Positions 1 through 5,692 are shown, counted from the stretch's first letter. The stretch: 5,692 bases of DNA from an uncultured Ruminococcus sp. (GCA_946544695.1 CAMNMO010000197.1:1-5692); one strand, 5' to 3'. The notes: generated from the letters alone by a model not told the origin. Translations and numbers: made by a program.

Positions 1-72
1 TTGTTAATGCCCGCTGAAAGGCTGTTTAGTGTGGTGTGTCAGCGGTATAACCATATTTATGTATGTATTTTT
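1..72. other. Intergenic end, no gene seen
   Basis: Downstream of the GGDEF stop codon. A 7-bp inverted repeat (CCGCTGA at 11-17, TCAGCGG at 39-45) has a 21-base loop and no U-tract on the minus strand within the window, so it is not called a terminator. Confidence 0.4.
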
Positions 73-1980
73 TCAGTATCTTCTGAGATATCGTGAAGTC
101 CTCTTGCGCTTTTTCTGTTCATACATCAGTCCATCAGCCATTGAGATAAGCTTGAACAGCGTCATATCATCAGATATCCTTGTAACAACAGTACCTATGG
201 AACCCTCAACACGGTAGGGCTTTGATATGAGTTTATTGGTATGGTCGATGCGCTTCTTGATGGTGTCTTCCACCTTAGCAATATCTTCCTCCTCAGCATT
301 CACACCGAGTATGATGAACTCATCTCCGCCGAAACGGCAGCAGGTCATACTCTTGTCGCAGCTGTCGCTGATTATCGAAGCAAGTGTGCGCAAGGCGAAA
401 TCGCCCTCATTGTGTCCGAAATTATCGTTGATAGCTTTAAGTCCGTCCATATCAATAAAGGATATAAGTATTTTCTGACCAAGCATGCGGCACTCATTGA
501 ACATGGTATCGGCTTCTCTTATAAAACCGTTGCGGTTATGGATATTGCACAGCGGGTCAATAACATAAAGCCTGTCAAGTTCATCTATCACATTATTCAG
601 ATTTATAAGCCTGCGGATATTCTCAAGGCTGTCACTTATACTCATCATCAGTGTATGACAGACAAGGCTGTTTGTCGGGAAATCACTGTTGGTGATAATG
701 GCATATCCCAGGCACCTTTCCCTGAAATGCAGCGGCAGATAATAGCTGATATTTCCACCTGTTTCAAGATGTCTCGGTTCCATATTTGAACTGCGGAAGC
801 ACTTGACCTCACTGACTTCGCCCTTATACCAGATAAGCGGTGCGGACATTTTAGGTGTGTAACCGCTTGTAAGTGAATCCTCTATCTTGGAAGAATAAGA
901 ACTTATCCAGTCATCACACAGGCAGATACAAAGCCTGTCACAGTCAAGCGCCGAAGCATTCTCGCCTATCAGCCGCATGCAGTCCTCAACAGACTCGGAT
1001 TCCGACATTTCAGATATAAGGCTGTTCAGCAGACGCACATCACGCCTGTTATTGTCGATTATGGCATAGGTCTGGCTGCGGTACTCCTTTATATCATTCT
1101 GAGAACGTGAATCGACGCAGCCGCAGCTTTCGGAGAAAACAGGAGCCGCCTCAAAGACCCTGTTGCGCTCCCATGTTTTGCCCTGTATGGCATAATAAGC
1201 CATTTCGCAGGCAGTTCTTCCCGCTTCGGCAAGTGGGCGTGCAACTGTTGTCAGTGCAGGTGAATGATGCCTTGCATTATAGATATTATCAAACCCTGTC
1301 ACGATCACATCATCAGGCACCTTTATGCCGCATGCGACAAGTTCCTTTATGGCAGCAAGTGCCATCGCATCGTTTGCACATATAAGTGCATCGGGAAGCT
1401 TTCTTCCACTTGATATCATCTGCCTTACAGCATGCTTTCCTGCGGCTGGTCTGAAATCTCCGAAATAGACCTTGCTTTCATCTATGGGGACACCTGTTTC
1501 TGCCAGCACCTCACAGTAAGCCGCAAATCTTTCCATAGCTTCGGGATTGTTTTTTGGTCCTGAAATAAAACCTATATCCTTAGCGCCATGTTCCTTTATA
1601 ACATGGCGGACTATCTCTGCCATAGCCTTTTTGTTATCTATGGCTATATCCATAAACTGCGGATAATCGTCACAGTCAAACACGACCACAGGCAGCATTG
1701 ACGCCTTTGCTAAAGAAAGCAACTTCTGTTTTATCTCAACATCAGGGATAGTATTTATCATAAGTATGACACCATCGAACATTTTGTAGTTGATGAGATT
1801 ATAGATATTGTTTTCACCAACATCGAATCCACGGCCTGAAACAACACCGCAGAATGCTGAAAAACAAGAGATGTTCGTATTATGCTTCTTCGCAAAATCA
1901 ACGACACCTTCAATAACACCACTCTGATATTCTTCATCTATTCCCGCCATTATCAAAGCGAGTTCAACAGGTCTGTCCAT
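73..1980 (-). CDS. LacI-type ligand-binding / GAF-like / GGDEF protein (putative diguanylate cyclase)
   Basis: Predicted 635-residue cytoplasmic enzyme that would make cyclic di-GMP from two GTP under control of a bound small molecule. Residues 1-290 form a periplasmic-binding-protein type I fold of the LacI/PurR class: FISGP at 138-142, and a DALICANDAMA stretch followed by VTGFDN at 227-232. The domain starts directly at its first beta strand, with no helix-turn-helix headpiece and no signal peptide. Residues about 300-440 look GAF-like (weak). Residues about 470-635 are a GGDEF domain: DPLCNIHNR at 475-483, FIDMD with D510 and D512, NDNFGH at 518-523, GGDEF at 551-555, SIG at 594-596 and ADGLMY at 615-620. 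All catalytic signature residues are present, but the RxxD inhibitory site is DKSM (542-545). The ATG at 1980 has GGAGG seven bases upstream. A longer TTG start at 2043 lies inside the predicted promoter and is rejected. The gene appears monocistronic. The ligand is unknown, and a sugar is only a family-based guess. Confidence 0.9.
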   Translation of the reverse strand: MDRPVELALIMAGIDEEYQSGVIEGVVDFAKKHNTNISCFSAFCGVVSGRGFDVGENNIYNLINYKMFDGVILMINTIPDVEIKQKLLSLAKASMLPVVVFDCDDYPQFMDIAIDNKKAMAEIVRHVIKEHGAKDIGFISGPKNNPEAMERFAAYCEVLAETGVPIDESKVYFGDFRPAAGKHAVRQMISSGRKLPDALICANDAMALAAIKELVACGIKVPDDVIVTGFDNIYNARHHSPALTTVARPLAEAGRTACEMAYYAIQGKTWERNRVFEAAPVFSESCGCVDSRSQNDIKEYRSQTYAIIDNNRRDVRLLNSLISEMSESESVEDCMRLIGENASALDCDRLCICLCDDWISSYSSKIEDSLTSGYTPKMSAPLIWYKGEVSEVKCFRSSNMEPRHLETGGNISYYLPLHFRERCLGYAIITNSDFPTNSLVCHTLMMSISDSLENIRRLINLNNVIDELDRLYVIDPLCNIHNRNGFIREADTMFNECRMLGQKILISFIDMDGLKAINDNFGHNEGDFALRTLASIISDSCDKSMTCCRFGGDEFIILGVNAEEEDIAKVEDTIKKRIDHTNKLISKPYRVEGSIGTVVTRISDDMTLFKLISMADGLMYEQKKRKRTSRYLRRY

Positions 1981-1982
1981 TA

Positions 1983-1993
1983 TCTTCCCTCCA
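1983..1993 (-). promoter_or_regulatory. Ribosome binding site of the GGDEF gene
   Basis: On the minus strand GGAGGG lies seven bases before the ATG at 1980. This fixes the start at MDRPVE rather than at the upstream in-frame TTG at 2043, which has no comparable site. Confidence 0.8.
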
Positions 1994-2014
1994 TGATATA
2001 ATATTGTTATATCA
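1994..2014. promoter_or_regulatory. Perfect 8-bp inverted repeat in the GGDEF leader (operator or hairpin)
   Basis: The arms TGATATAA (1994-2001) and TTATATCA (2007-2014) are exact reverse complements separated by the five bases TATTG. The site lies between the predicted transcription start (about 2028) and the Shine-Dalgarno sequence. It could be a downstream repressor operator or an AU-only hairpin next to the ribosome site. The encoded protein has no HTH, so any repressor would be another protein. The symmetry is seen directly; the function is inferred. Confidence 0.45.
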
Positions 2015-2034
2015 GTATCGTACCAGTTAGTTTT

Positions 2035-2063
2035 ATTATACAATATCCACTTAAAAAAATCAA
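2035..2063 (-). promoter_or_regulatory. Sigma-A promoter of the GGDEF gene
   Basis: On the minus strand TTGATT (2058-2063) and TATAAT (2035-2040) are separated by 17 bases. The -10 is perfect and the -35 matches four of six consensus positions. Transcription would start near 2028, leaving a leader of roughly 48 bases that contains the 1994-2014 inverted repeat and the ribosome site. Confidence 0.7.
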
Positions 2064-2079
2064 TAGTTTAAATAAAATC

Positions 2080-2115
2080 AATGCAATATCACACTTATTT
2101 TTGTGATATTGCATT
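2080..2115 (-). terminator. Long AT-rich stem-loop after the CmpB-like gene
   Basis: A perfect 14-bp inverted repeat (2080-2093 with 2102-2115, arm AATGCAATATCACA) encloses an 8-base loop. It begins six bases after the stop codon of the CmpB-like gene. Read on the minus strand, the stem is followed by GATTTTATTT, an interrupted U-tract, as expected for an intrinsic terminator. The stem has few GC pairs, which is unusual, and it lies just upstream of the GGDEF promoter (-35 at 2058-2063). A protein-binding role is therefore an alternative or an addition. Confidence 0.6.
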
Positions 2116-2120
2116 AAAAT

Positions 2121-2909
2121 TCAGCTTTTATTATGTTTGTTGTTCCTGCGGACAGTAAGTTCTGCGACAGCACCATGCTTTGCCTGTTCAAGCTGTTTTT
2201 CCAGAAAAGCTTTCAGTTCATCGAGCAGTTCACGCTCGGTATGGAGTGCGTTGAGAAAACGATACTTTTCACGGCGGCGCTCGGTTTCGGCACGGATATA
2301 CCTTTTAAGTTCATCATAGCGTATAATTATCTCATTTTCCTCAGCAAAGGCTTTGATCTTTGAAGTCAGGCTGAACGAATGGATCAGGTCAAGCGTAAGT
2401 ATCCCGTAAAAGAATCCTATCACAAAAGAGAAAAGCAGATTGTGCGAGAACCACTCCAGTCCTGACAGGATACGTGGGTGTATGAAAAAATAATATCCTG
2501 CGCCAAGCAGTGCCCAGTAAAAGGAGAATCTCGGACAGATCACGCCTTTATAATTGAATCTCAGCCCCGAATAATCCCACAGCTTCAGGTGCCGCTTAAC
2601 GATGAAAAGCTCACCCGCTATCAGTTCGATAAAGGTCATTGCAGCTGCCATCACTGCAAACAGGATACCCTTGCGAAGTGCCGCATTGTCGATCATGATA
2701 AATCTTTCAAGCAGTGCCAGCAGATAAAGGGCAGTCAGACCGAAACCGTACAGCGGCAGGCATGGACCGTTGAGAAATCCGGGATTTATCCATACACGCT
2801 CCTTATTATCGGGCTTGAATCTTCGGTAAAAAACTTCAAGCACCCAACCTATCATGCTGCCCGATGAGAAAAGCAGCGCAAGTATCATCAGTTCATAACC
2901 GATAGTCAT
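2121..2909 (-). CDS. CmpB-family (PF06541) putative ABC-transporter type IV membrane protein
   Basis: Predicted 262-residue integral membrane protein. Helices are expected near residues 4-26, 50-68, 80-101, 123-143 and 157-177. Family hallmarks are GWVLEVFYR (21-29), then NPGFLNGPCLPLYGFG (42-57), then WDYSGLRFNYKGVICPRFSFYW (111-132). The family is annotated as a putative ABC-transporter type IV permease, but its transport activity is not well established and no ATPase gene is adjacent here. Residues about 183-262 are highly charged and probably form a cytoplasmic helical or coiled-coil tail (ETERRREKYRFLNALHTERE region). The ATG at 2909 is chosen because GAGG lies eight bases upstream; the GTG at 2918 overlaps that site and the ATG at 2915 is too close to it. 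The gene has its own consensus promoter and a downstream stem-loop, so it is probably monocistronic. Family assignment is firm; the function is open. Confidence 0.85.
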   Translation of the reverse strand: MTIGYELMILALLFSSGSMIGWVLEVFYRRFKPDNKERVWINPGFLNGPCLPLYGFGLTALYLLALLERFIMIDNAALRKGILFAVMAAAMTFIELIAGELFIVKRHLKLWDYSGLRFNYKGVICPRFSFYWALLGAGYYFFIHPRILSGLEWFSHNLLFSFVIGFFYGILTLDLIHSFSLTSKIKAFAEENEIIIRYDELKRYIRAETERRREKYRFLNALHTERELLDELKAFLEKQLEQAKHGAVAELTVRRNNKHNKS

Positions 2910-2945
2910 ACACATCACCTCAAAAAATGACTGCTGTTCAGTTAT

Positions 2946-2974
2946 ATTATATATCAGCTTTTCGGTTTTGTCAA
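2946..2974 (-). promoter_or_regulatory. Perfect-consensus sigma-A promoter of the CmpB-like gene
   Basis: On the minus strand TTGACA (2969-2974), a 17-base spacer and TATAAT (2946-2951) match the housekeeping consensus at all twelve positions. The start site would be near 2939, giving a leader of about 30 bases with the Shine-Dalgarno GAGG at 2918-2921. Confidence 0.85.
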
Positions 2975-3015
2975 TCAGTTGATAATGCTCGCCGTTCAGC
3001 AGTCAAGGGATATGT

Positions 3016-3046
3016 AAAAATATTAAAGCCGAGCATAATACCCGGC
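3016..3046 (-). terminator. Intrinsic terminator of spoIIID
   Basis: On the minus strand, 18 bases after the spoIIID stop codon, GCCGGG pairs with CTCGGC (one G-U pair) around the seven-base loop TATTATG (3028-3046). It is followed by the T-rich run TTTAATATTTTT (3016-3027). It separates spoIIID from the promoter of the next gene. Confidence 0.75.
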
Positions 3047-3063
3047 ATTCTCCTGAGCAGATA

Positions 3064-3330
3064 TCATCTGCGGCTTTTATCATTGACTTTCTCGTATTTT
3101 TGTTTTGTAGCCAGACCGCCACGTATGTGACGCTGTTCTTTATTTTCCTCAAGAATCTTCCTCACCTCGCTGAACAATGCGGGTGAGATCGTGGGCAGCT
3201 GTTCGGTCAGATCTTTATGTACGGTGGATTTTGAAACTCCGAACACTGCTGCGGTCGCTCTTACAGTAGCTTTGCAGCTGACCATATATTCCCCGAAGAT
3301 CACTGCCCTCTCCTTGTCTGTCCTGAACAT
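3064..3330 (-). CDS. spoIIID: Sporulation transcriptional regulator SpoIIID
   Basis: An 88-residue DNA-binding protein closely resembling Bacillus subtilis SpoIIID (about 93 residues). In that organism SpoIIID acts in the mother cell after SigE, both activating and repressing SigE-dependent genes and promoting sigK expression. The helix-turn-helix spans about residues 22-44 (TVRATAAVFGVSKSTVHKDL), followed by TEQLP. The C-terminal basic signature RHIRGGLATKQKY (67-79) matches the RHLRGGEATKLKY segment that I recall from the Bacillus protein. The ATG at 3330 is preceded by AAAGGGG eight bases upstream. The gene stands alone: a terminator follows it and a divergent LRR gene lies upstream. Its presence indicates a sporulation lineage but does not prove that the organism makes spores. 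The identification rests on remembered family sequence and is very likely right. Confidence 0.95.
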   Translation of the reverse strand: MFRTDKERAVIFGEYMVSCKATVRATAAVFGVSKSTVHKDLTEQLPTISPALFSEVRKILEENKEQRHIRGGLATKQKYEKVNDKSRR

Positions 3331-3351
3331 AGTTCACACCCCTTTTGCTTA

Positions 3352-3359
3352 ATAGTATG
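3352..3359 (-). promoter_or_regulatory. Possible SigE-like -10 element of spoIIID
   Basis: On the minus strand CATACTAT resembles the SigE -10 pattern (CATACA-T), and SigE control is known for Bacillus spoIIID. No clear SigE -35 is visible 14-15 bases upstream, and the start site would fall close to the Shine-Dalgarno sequence. An alternative weak sigma-A pair, TTGTCA (3415-3420) and TATCAG (3393-3398) with a 16-base spacer, is also possible. Confidence 0.3.
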
Positions 3360-3405
3360 CTGAAAGTCCACAATGTAGAACATTACAGTGAACTGATAAG
3401 CAAAG

Positions 3406-3430
3406 GCAGCTGTTTGACAATTACAGCTGC
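3406..3430. promoter_or_regulatory. Operator-like inverted repeat over the LRR promoter -35
   Basis: The arms GCAGCTGT (3406-3413) and ACAGCTGC (3423-3430) are exact reverse complements separated by nine bases that contain the TTGACA -35 box of the plus-strand promoter. A dimeric repressor bound here would cover the -35 and could also affect the divergent spoIIID gene. The symmetry is seen directly; the regulator is unknown. SpoIIID autoregulation is conceivable, but the site does not obviously match the SpoIIID-binding pattern. Confidence 0.5.
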
Positions 3431-3442
3431 TTATAGTATAAT
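3414..3442 (+). promoter_or_regulatory. Perfect-consensus sigma-A promoter of the LRR gene
   Basis: TTGACA (3414-3419), a 17-base spacer and TATAAT (3437-3442) match the consensus at all twelve positions. Transcription would start near 3449, leaving a leader of about 66 bases before the ATG at 3515. The -35 box lies in the middle of the 3406-3430 inverted repeat. Confidence 0.85.
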
Positions 3443-3467
3443 GAAAATGTGTCATGCAGCACGCTGT

Positions 3468-3489
3468 ATATATGTTGCAGACCATATAT
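3468..3489 (+). other. Small inverted repeat in the LRR leader
   Basis: ATATATG (3468-3474) and CATATAT (3483-3489) can pair around an eight-base loop within the predicted untranslated leader, 25 bases before the start codon. The stem is almost all AU, so a stable structure is doubtful, and it does not resemble a riboswitch I recognise. Confidence 0.3.
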
Positions 3490-3503
3490 CTATTACAGAA
3501 ACA

Positions 3504-3509
3504 GAGGAG
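3504..3509 (+). promoter_or_regulatory. Ribosome binding site of the LRR gene
   Basis: AGAGGAGA precedes the ATG at 3515, with the GAGGAG core placed five to six bases upstream of it. This supports the start at MNTIITEGKCG and argues against a missing upstream signal peptide. Confidence 0.75.
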
Positions 3510-3514
3510 ATAAC

Positions 3515-5692
3515 ATGAATACTATCATTACGGAAGGCAAGTGCGGCAGATCGGGTAACGCACGGTGGCAGCTGGACGATACAGGAAGGCTGACGATAAG
3601 CGGAACAGGATCGACAAGTGTCTATTCATTCAGTATCCCGTGGGAAAAATATATAGATAAAATAACCTGTGTTACATACATGGAAGGTATTACAGATATA
3701 AGCGATGACCTGTGTGGTATGATAAATGTTAGAAGGCTTGAACTGAGTTCTACCGTAACAAGCATTTTCGGACGCTTTGAGAATTGCAGCAAGCTTTCTG
3801 AAATAATCGTTACTGACAATCTGACATACATATCGGATCTGGCGCTTGAAGATACTCTTTGGTATAAAAGACAACCTAAGGGAATGGTATACCTGGGGAG
3901 GATTTTTTACGGCTGCAAGGGCGGATCTGAAGACAGCACGGTCAAAATAAAGGAAGGTACACTGGGGATAGCAAGAGGTGCTTTCCGGTATACAAACGAA
4001 AACATACACATCGATATTCCGTCAAGCGTAAAGTGCATCGCTCATTCAGCACATACTTTCCCCGATAAATGCGAATGTATGTCCATAGGAGAGATAAACT
4101 GGACGCTGGAGCCTGACGGCAAGCTGTATTTCGGCGGTGATCGTGGTATCATGAAAGACCTCAAAAATGCAGATGAACAGCCCTGGAAAAACATCAGGCA
4201 TAATATCAGGTGTGCAGTAAAAAGTAGTGGTATCGAATGCAAAAACATCGGCAAAAATATATTTGCGCAGTGCAGCATAGAAGAAGTCATGCTTGGCGAT
4301 ACGGTCGAGGTCATATCCGCAGGAGCTTTTAAGAACTGCACATCACTTCGCAGCGTGACAGGACTGGGCAAAGTCCGCCTTATCGAAAAAGGAGCTTTTT
4401 CAGGCTGCACTGCACTTACCGAATTTGAAGTACCCAAGCTTATGAAGGGCATCTCGGGGCAGGAACTTGTCAGATACAACGAAGATAACGATATAGTCTT
4501 TAAACCGCTGACCGAACCAACAGCGACAATCAAAGAACTTATCGGCGGATACGGAGAGAACTTCACATGGAGCATAGATGATTCGGGCACCATGCGTCTG
4601 ATCGGCGAAGGTATCATGCCCTACAACGAAAAATACAACTGCTCCGACAAAAGCTTTGATGATAATAAGATCAGGAAAATGGTCAGGAGACTTATTATTG
4701 ATGAACGGATAACCGAGATCGGCTTCAAAGCGTTTTCAGGCTTTACCGAGATGACTGCCGCCGACCTGCCCGTGGGACTGAAAAGAATAGGTTCTGATGC
4801 TTTTTCAGACTGTGTATCCCTCAGCAGGCTCATTATCCCGGACAGTACGAAAACCATAGGAGACGGAGCATTCAGCCGCAGTGGGCTTGAAAGCATCGCT
4901 ATTCCTAAGAGCGTTACAAAGCTGGCAGACTTCGCTTTTCTAAACTGCAAAAAGCTCACACAGATCACTCTGCCCGAAAGCGTGATGCCGGGAGCCTTTG
5001 TTTTCAGAGGTTCGGGACTTGAAAAGTACGGCGATGACGATATCTTCTATCTCAATGACCTGGCGCTGGGATTTAAAAGCTCATACAGCCCCACAGGAGA
5101 CAGGATACTGCGATTCAAAAAGGGCACAAAAAGAATTGCTCCGCTGGCATTCGGCCGCATGGACTATCCTATACATGAAGAATTGGTGGGTGTGATACTG
5201 GATAACGACATAACTTATCTGGGTGATGAGGCATTCCGCTGCTGCCATGAGCTTGCGACTGTGACAGCCGACTGCACATTTACCAGGATAGACTGTCGCT
5301 GTTTCAGCTGCACAAAATGGGCAGAGCTTCAACCCATCGGACAGCTTGTATATCTTGCAAACGCAGTAATGGGCACAGTTACAAATGTCAAGAGCTACTC
5401 TCAGGGCGGTCTGGGTGACGAGTTCACAGGAAAGGTGATAGAGATAGACAAGACTCATGGGGAACGAGAGATAACGGTCATTGCAGACGGCGCATTTTCA
5501 GGAGAAAAAACGGTCAGAAGAGCGATTATACCTGAGACGATAAAGTACATCGGAGATCTTGCTTTTTCAGGCTGCAGATCACTCAAAAAAACAGAGCTTC
5601 ACGAAGGTCTTGAAAGGATAGGCGACAAGGCATTCTTAGACTGCAATATCAAAGAGATACACATACCCCATACAGTCACTGAGATAGGCAGG
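3515..5692 (+). CDS. BspA-type leucine-rich-repeat (LRR_5) protein, 3' end outside the window
   Basis: The reading frame from ATG 3515 is open for 726 codons and still open at the window edge, so the C-terminus is missing. The protein is built of BspA-type (LRR_5, PF13306) repeats with the cue pattern I--GAF-C-L--I-IP--V--IG; clear AFKNC, AFSGC, AFSDC and AFLNC turns occur at 271-275, 294-298, 429-433 and 474-478, with more at 684-687 and 707-710. Three lead modules with a W-x-L/I-[DE]-x-[DS]-G core occur at W18, W196 and W352. Three divergent reset segments containing a Y-hydrophobic core (MVYLGRIFYGCKG type) lie near 114-157, 506-546 and 601-661. The N-terminus has no signal peptide or membrane segment. 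There are 24 cysteines in the visible part, partly because the repeat turn uses NC or GC. Members of the family are usually surface or binding proteins, but the role here is unknown, and an anchor or dockerin could lie in the missing end. Confidence 0.88.
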   Translation, partial: MNTIITEGKCGRSGNARWQLDDTGRLTISGTGSTSVYSFSIPWEKYIDKITCVTYMEGITDISDDLCGMINVRRLELSSTVTSIFGRFENCSKLSEIIVTDNLTYISDLALEDTLWYKRQPKGMVYLGRIFYGCKGGSEDSTVKIKEGTLGIARGAFRYTNENIHIDIPSSVKCIAHSAHTFPDKCECMSIGEINWTLEPDGKLYFGGDRGIMKDLKNADEQPWKNIRHNIRCAVKSSGIECKNIGKNIFAQCSIEEVMLGDTVEVISAGAFKNCTSLRSVTGLGKVRLIEKGAFSGCTALTEFEVPKLMKGISGQELVRYNEDNDIVFKPLTEPTATIKELIGGYGENFTWSIDDSGTMRLIGEGIMPYNEKYNCSDKSFDDNKIRKMVRRLIIDERITEIGFKAFSGFTEMTAADLPVGLKRIGSDAFSDCVSLSRLIIPDSTKTIGDGAFSRSGLESIAIPKSVTKLADFAFLNCKKLTQITLPESVMPGAFVFRGSGLEKYGDDDIFYLNDLALGFKSSYSPTGDRILRFKKGTKRIAPLAFGRMDYPIHEELVGVILDNDITYLGDEAFRCCHELATVTADCTFTRIDCRCFSCTKWAELQPIGQLVYLANAVMGTVTNVKSYSQGGLGDEFTGKVIEIDKTHGEREITVIADGAFSGEKTVRRAIIPETIKYIGDLAFSGCRSLKKTELHEGLERIGDKAFLDCNIKEIHIPHTVTEIGR
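3533..3643 (+). repeat. LRR protein lead module 1
   Basis: Residues 7-43 carry the pattern G-CG-----W-LDD-G-L-ISGTG, ending in an IPW motif. The same pattern recurs at residues 191-224 and 343-370, each time just before a new run of BspA-type repeats. Confidence 0.6.
4085..4186 (+). repeat. LRR protein lead module 2
   Basis: Residues 191-224 repeat the lead pattern: IGEINWTLEPDGKLYFGG followed by QPW at 222-224. It has lost the CG pair of module 1 but keeps the W-x-L-x-x-D-G-x-L core. Confidence 0.55.
4394..5576 (+). repeat. Exact 16-base direct repeat within the LRR gene
   Basis: GCTTTTTCAGGCTGCA occurs at 4394-4409 and again at 5561-5576, both coding for the AFSGC turn of a repeat. A third partial copy, GCTTTTTCAG, lies at 4799-4808. 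The entry spans the two outer copies. They suggest recent duplication or conversion among repeats, or simply codon conservation of a shared motif. Confidence 0.6.
4541..4624 (+). repeat. LRR protein lead module 3
   Basis: Residues 343-370 again show the lead pattern (TWSIDDSGTMRLIGEGIMPY), with W352 and the D-x-G turn aligned to modules 1 and 2. It opens the longest run of repeats in the window. Confidence 0.55.

Noticed and set aside
11..45. Inverted repeat CCGCTGA/TCAGCGG as a terminator of the GGDEF gene
   Set aside because: The 21-base loop and missing U-tract make it a poor terminator; the true end may lie outside the window.
241..789. 182-codon open frame on the plus strand
   Set aside because: It is antisense to the GGDEF domain. 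The minus-strand frame has clear domain signatures and a ribosome site, so this is a shadow frame.
1981..2043. Extension of the GGDEF protein to a TTG start at 2043
   Set aside because: The codon lies between the -35 and -10 of the predicted promoter and lacks a Shine-Dalgarno site, while the ATG at 1980 has GGAGG at ideal spacing.
2478..2867. 129-codon open frame on the plus strand
   Set aside because: It is antisense to the CmpB-family gene, whose protein shows conserved motifs and membrane helices. No family resemblance was seen in the plus-strand product.
2985..3036. ATGCTCG/CGAGCAT inverted repeat
   Set aside because: The arms are 38 bases apart, and the right arm overlaps a better stem-loop at 3028-3046.
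2927..3130. 67-codon plus-strand frame across the spoIIID terminator and CmpB promoter
   Set aside because: It overlaps a terminator, a perfect promoter and the end of spoIIID on the other strand, and has no convincing domain.
4042..4617. 191-codon and nearby open frames on the minus strand
   Set aside because: They oppose the continuous LRR reading frame, which carries recognisable repeats. The minus-strand products look like artefacts of that composition.

Overview
The window looks like chromosomal DNA from a low-to-moderate GC, spore-lineage Firmicute. A Ruminococcus-like member of the Oscillospiraceae is the best guess. The reasons are an unmistakable SpoIIID homologue, a CmpB-type (PF06541) membrane protein, consensus sigma-A promoters with strong Shine-Dalgarno sites, and a BspA-type leucine-rich-repeat protein of the style common in gut clostridia. 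The genus is an inference from style, not a measured match.

Layout, left to right. Positions 1-72 hold only the end of an intergenic region. Three genes follow on the minus strand, each apparently its own transcription unit. (i) 73-1980 is a 635-residue signalling protein that joins a LacI/PurR-type sugar-binding core (without its DNA-binding headpiece), a GAF-like middle and a C-terminal GGDEF diguanylate cyclase domain. (ii) 2121-2909 is a five-helix CmpB-family membrane protein with a charged, probably coiled-coil cytoplasmic tail. (iii) 3064-3330 is the sporulation regulator SpoIIID. On the plus strand, 3515 to the window end is the first 726 codons of a BspA-type LRR protein that is still open at the edge.

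The intergenic regions are informative. A stem-loop plus U-tract follows spoIIID (3016-3046), and a long AT-rich stem-loop follows the CmpB-like gene (2080-2115). Promoters of the TTGACA-17-TATAAT type precede the CmpB-like gene (perfect consensus) and the LRR gene (perfect consensus), and a near-consensus one precedes the GGDEF gene. A perfect 8-bp inverted repeat wraps the -35 box of the LRR promoter in the spoIIID/LRR divergent region. Another perfect 8-bp inverted repeat lies in the leader of the GGDEF gene. Both are candidate control sites.

Functionally this is not an obvious pathway cluster. The genes are separately promoted: a cytoplasmic ligand-sensing c-di-GMP enzyme, an orphan membrane protein, a mother-cell sporulation regulator and a repeat protein. 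No mobile element, CRISPR array, tRNA or rRNA was seen. I find no convincing new multi-gene system. The most interesting items are the headpiece-less LacI-GGDEF fusion with its palindromic control region, and the long modular LRR protein with no visible signal peptide and an operator-like site over its promoter.
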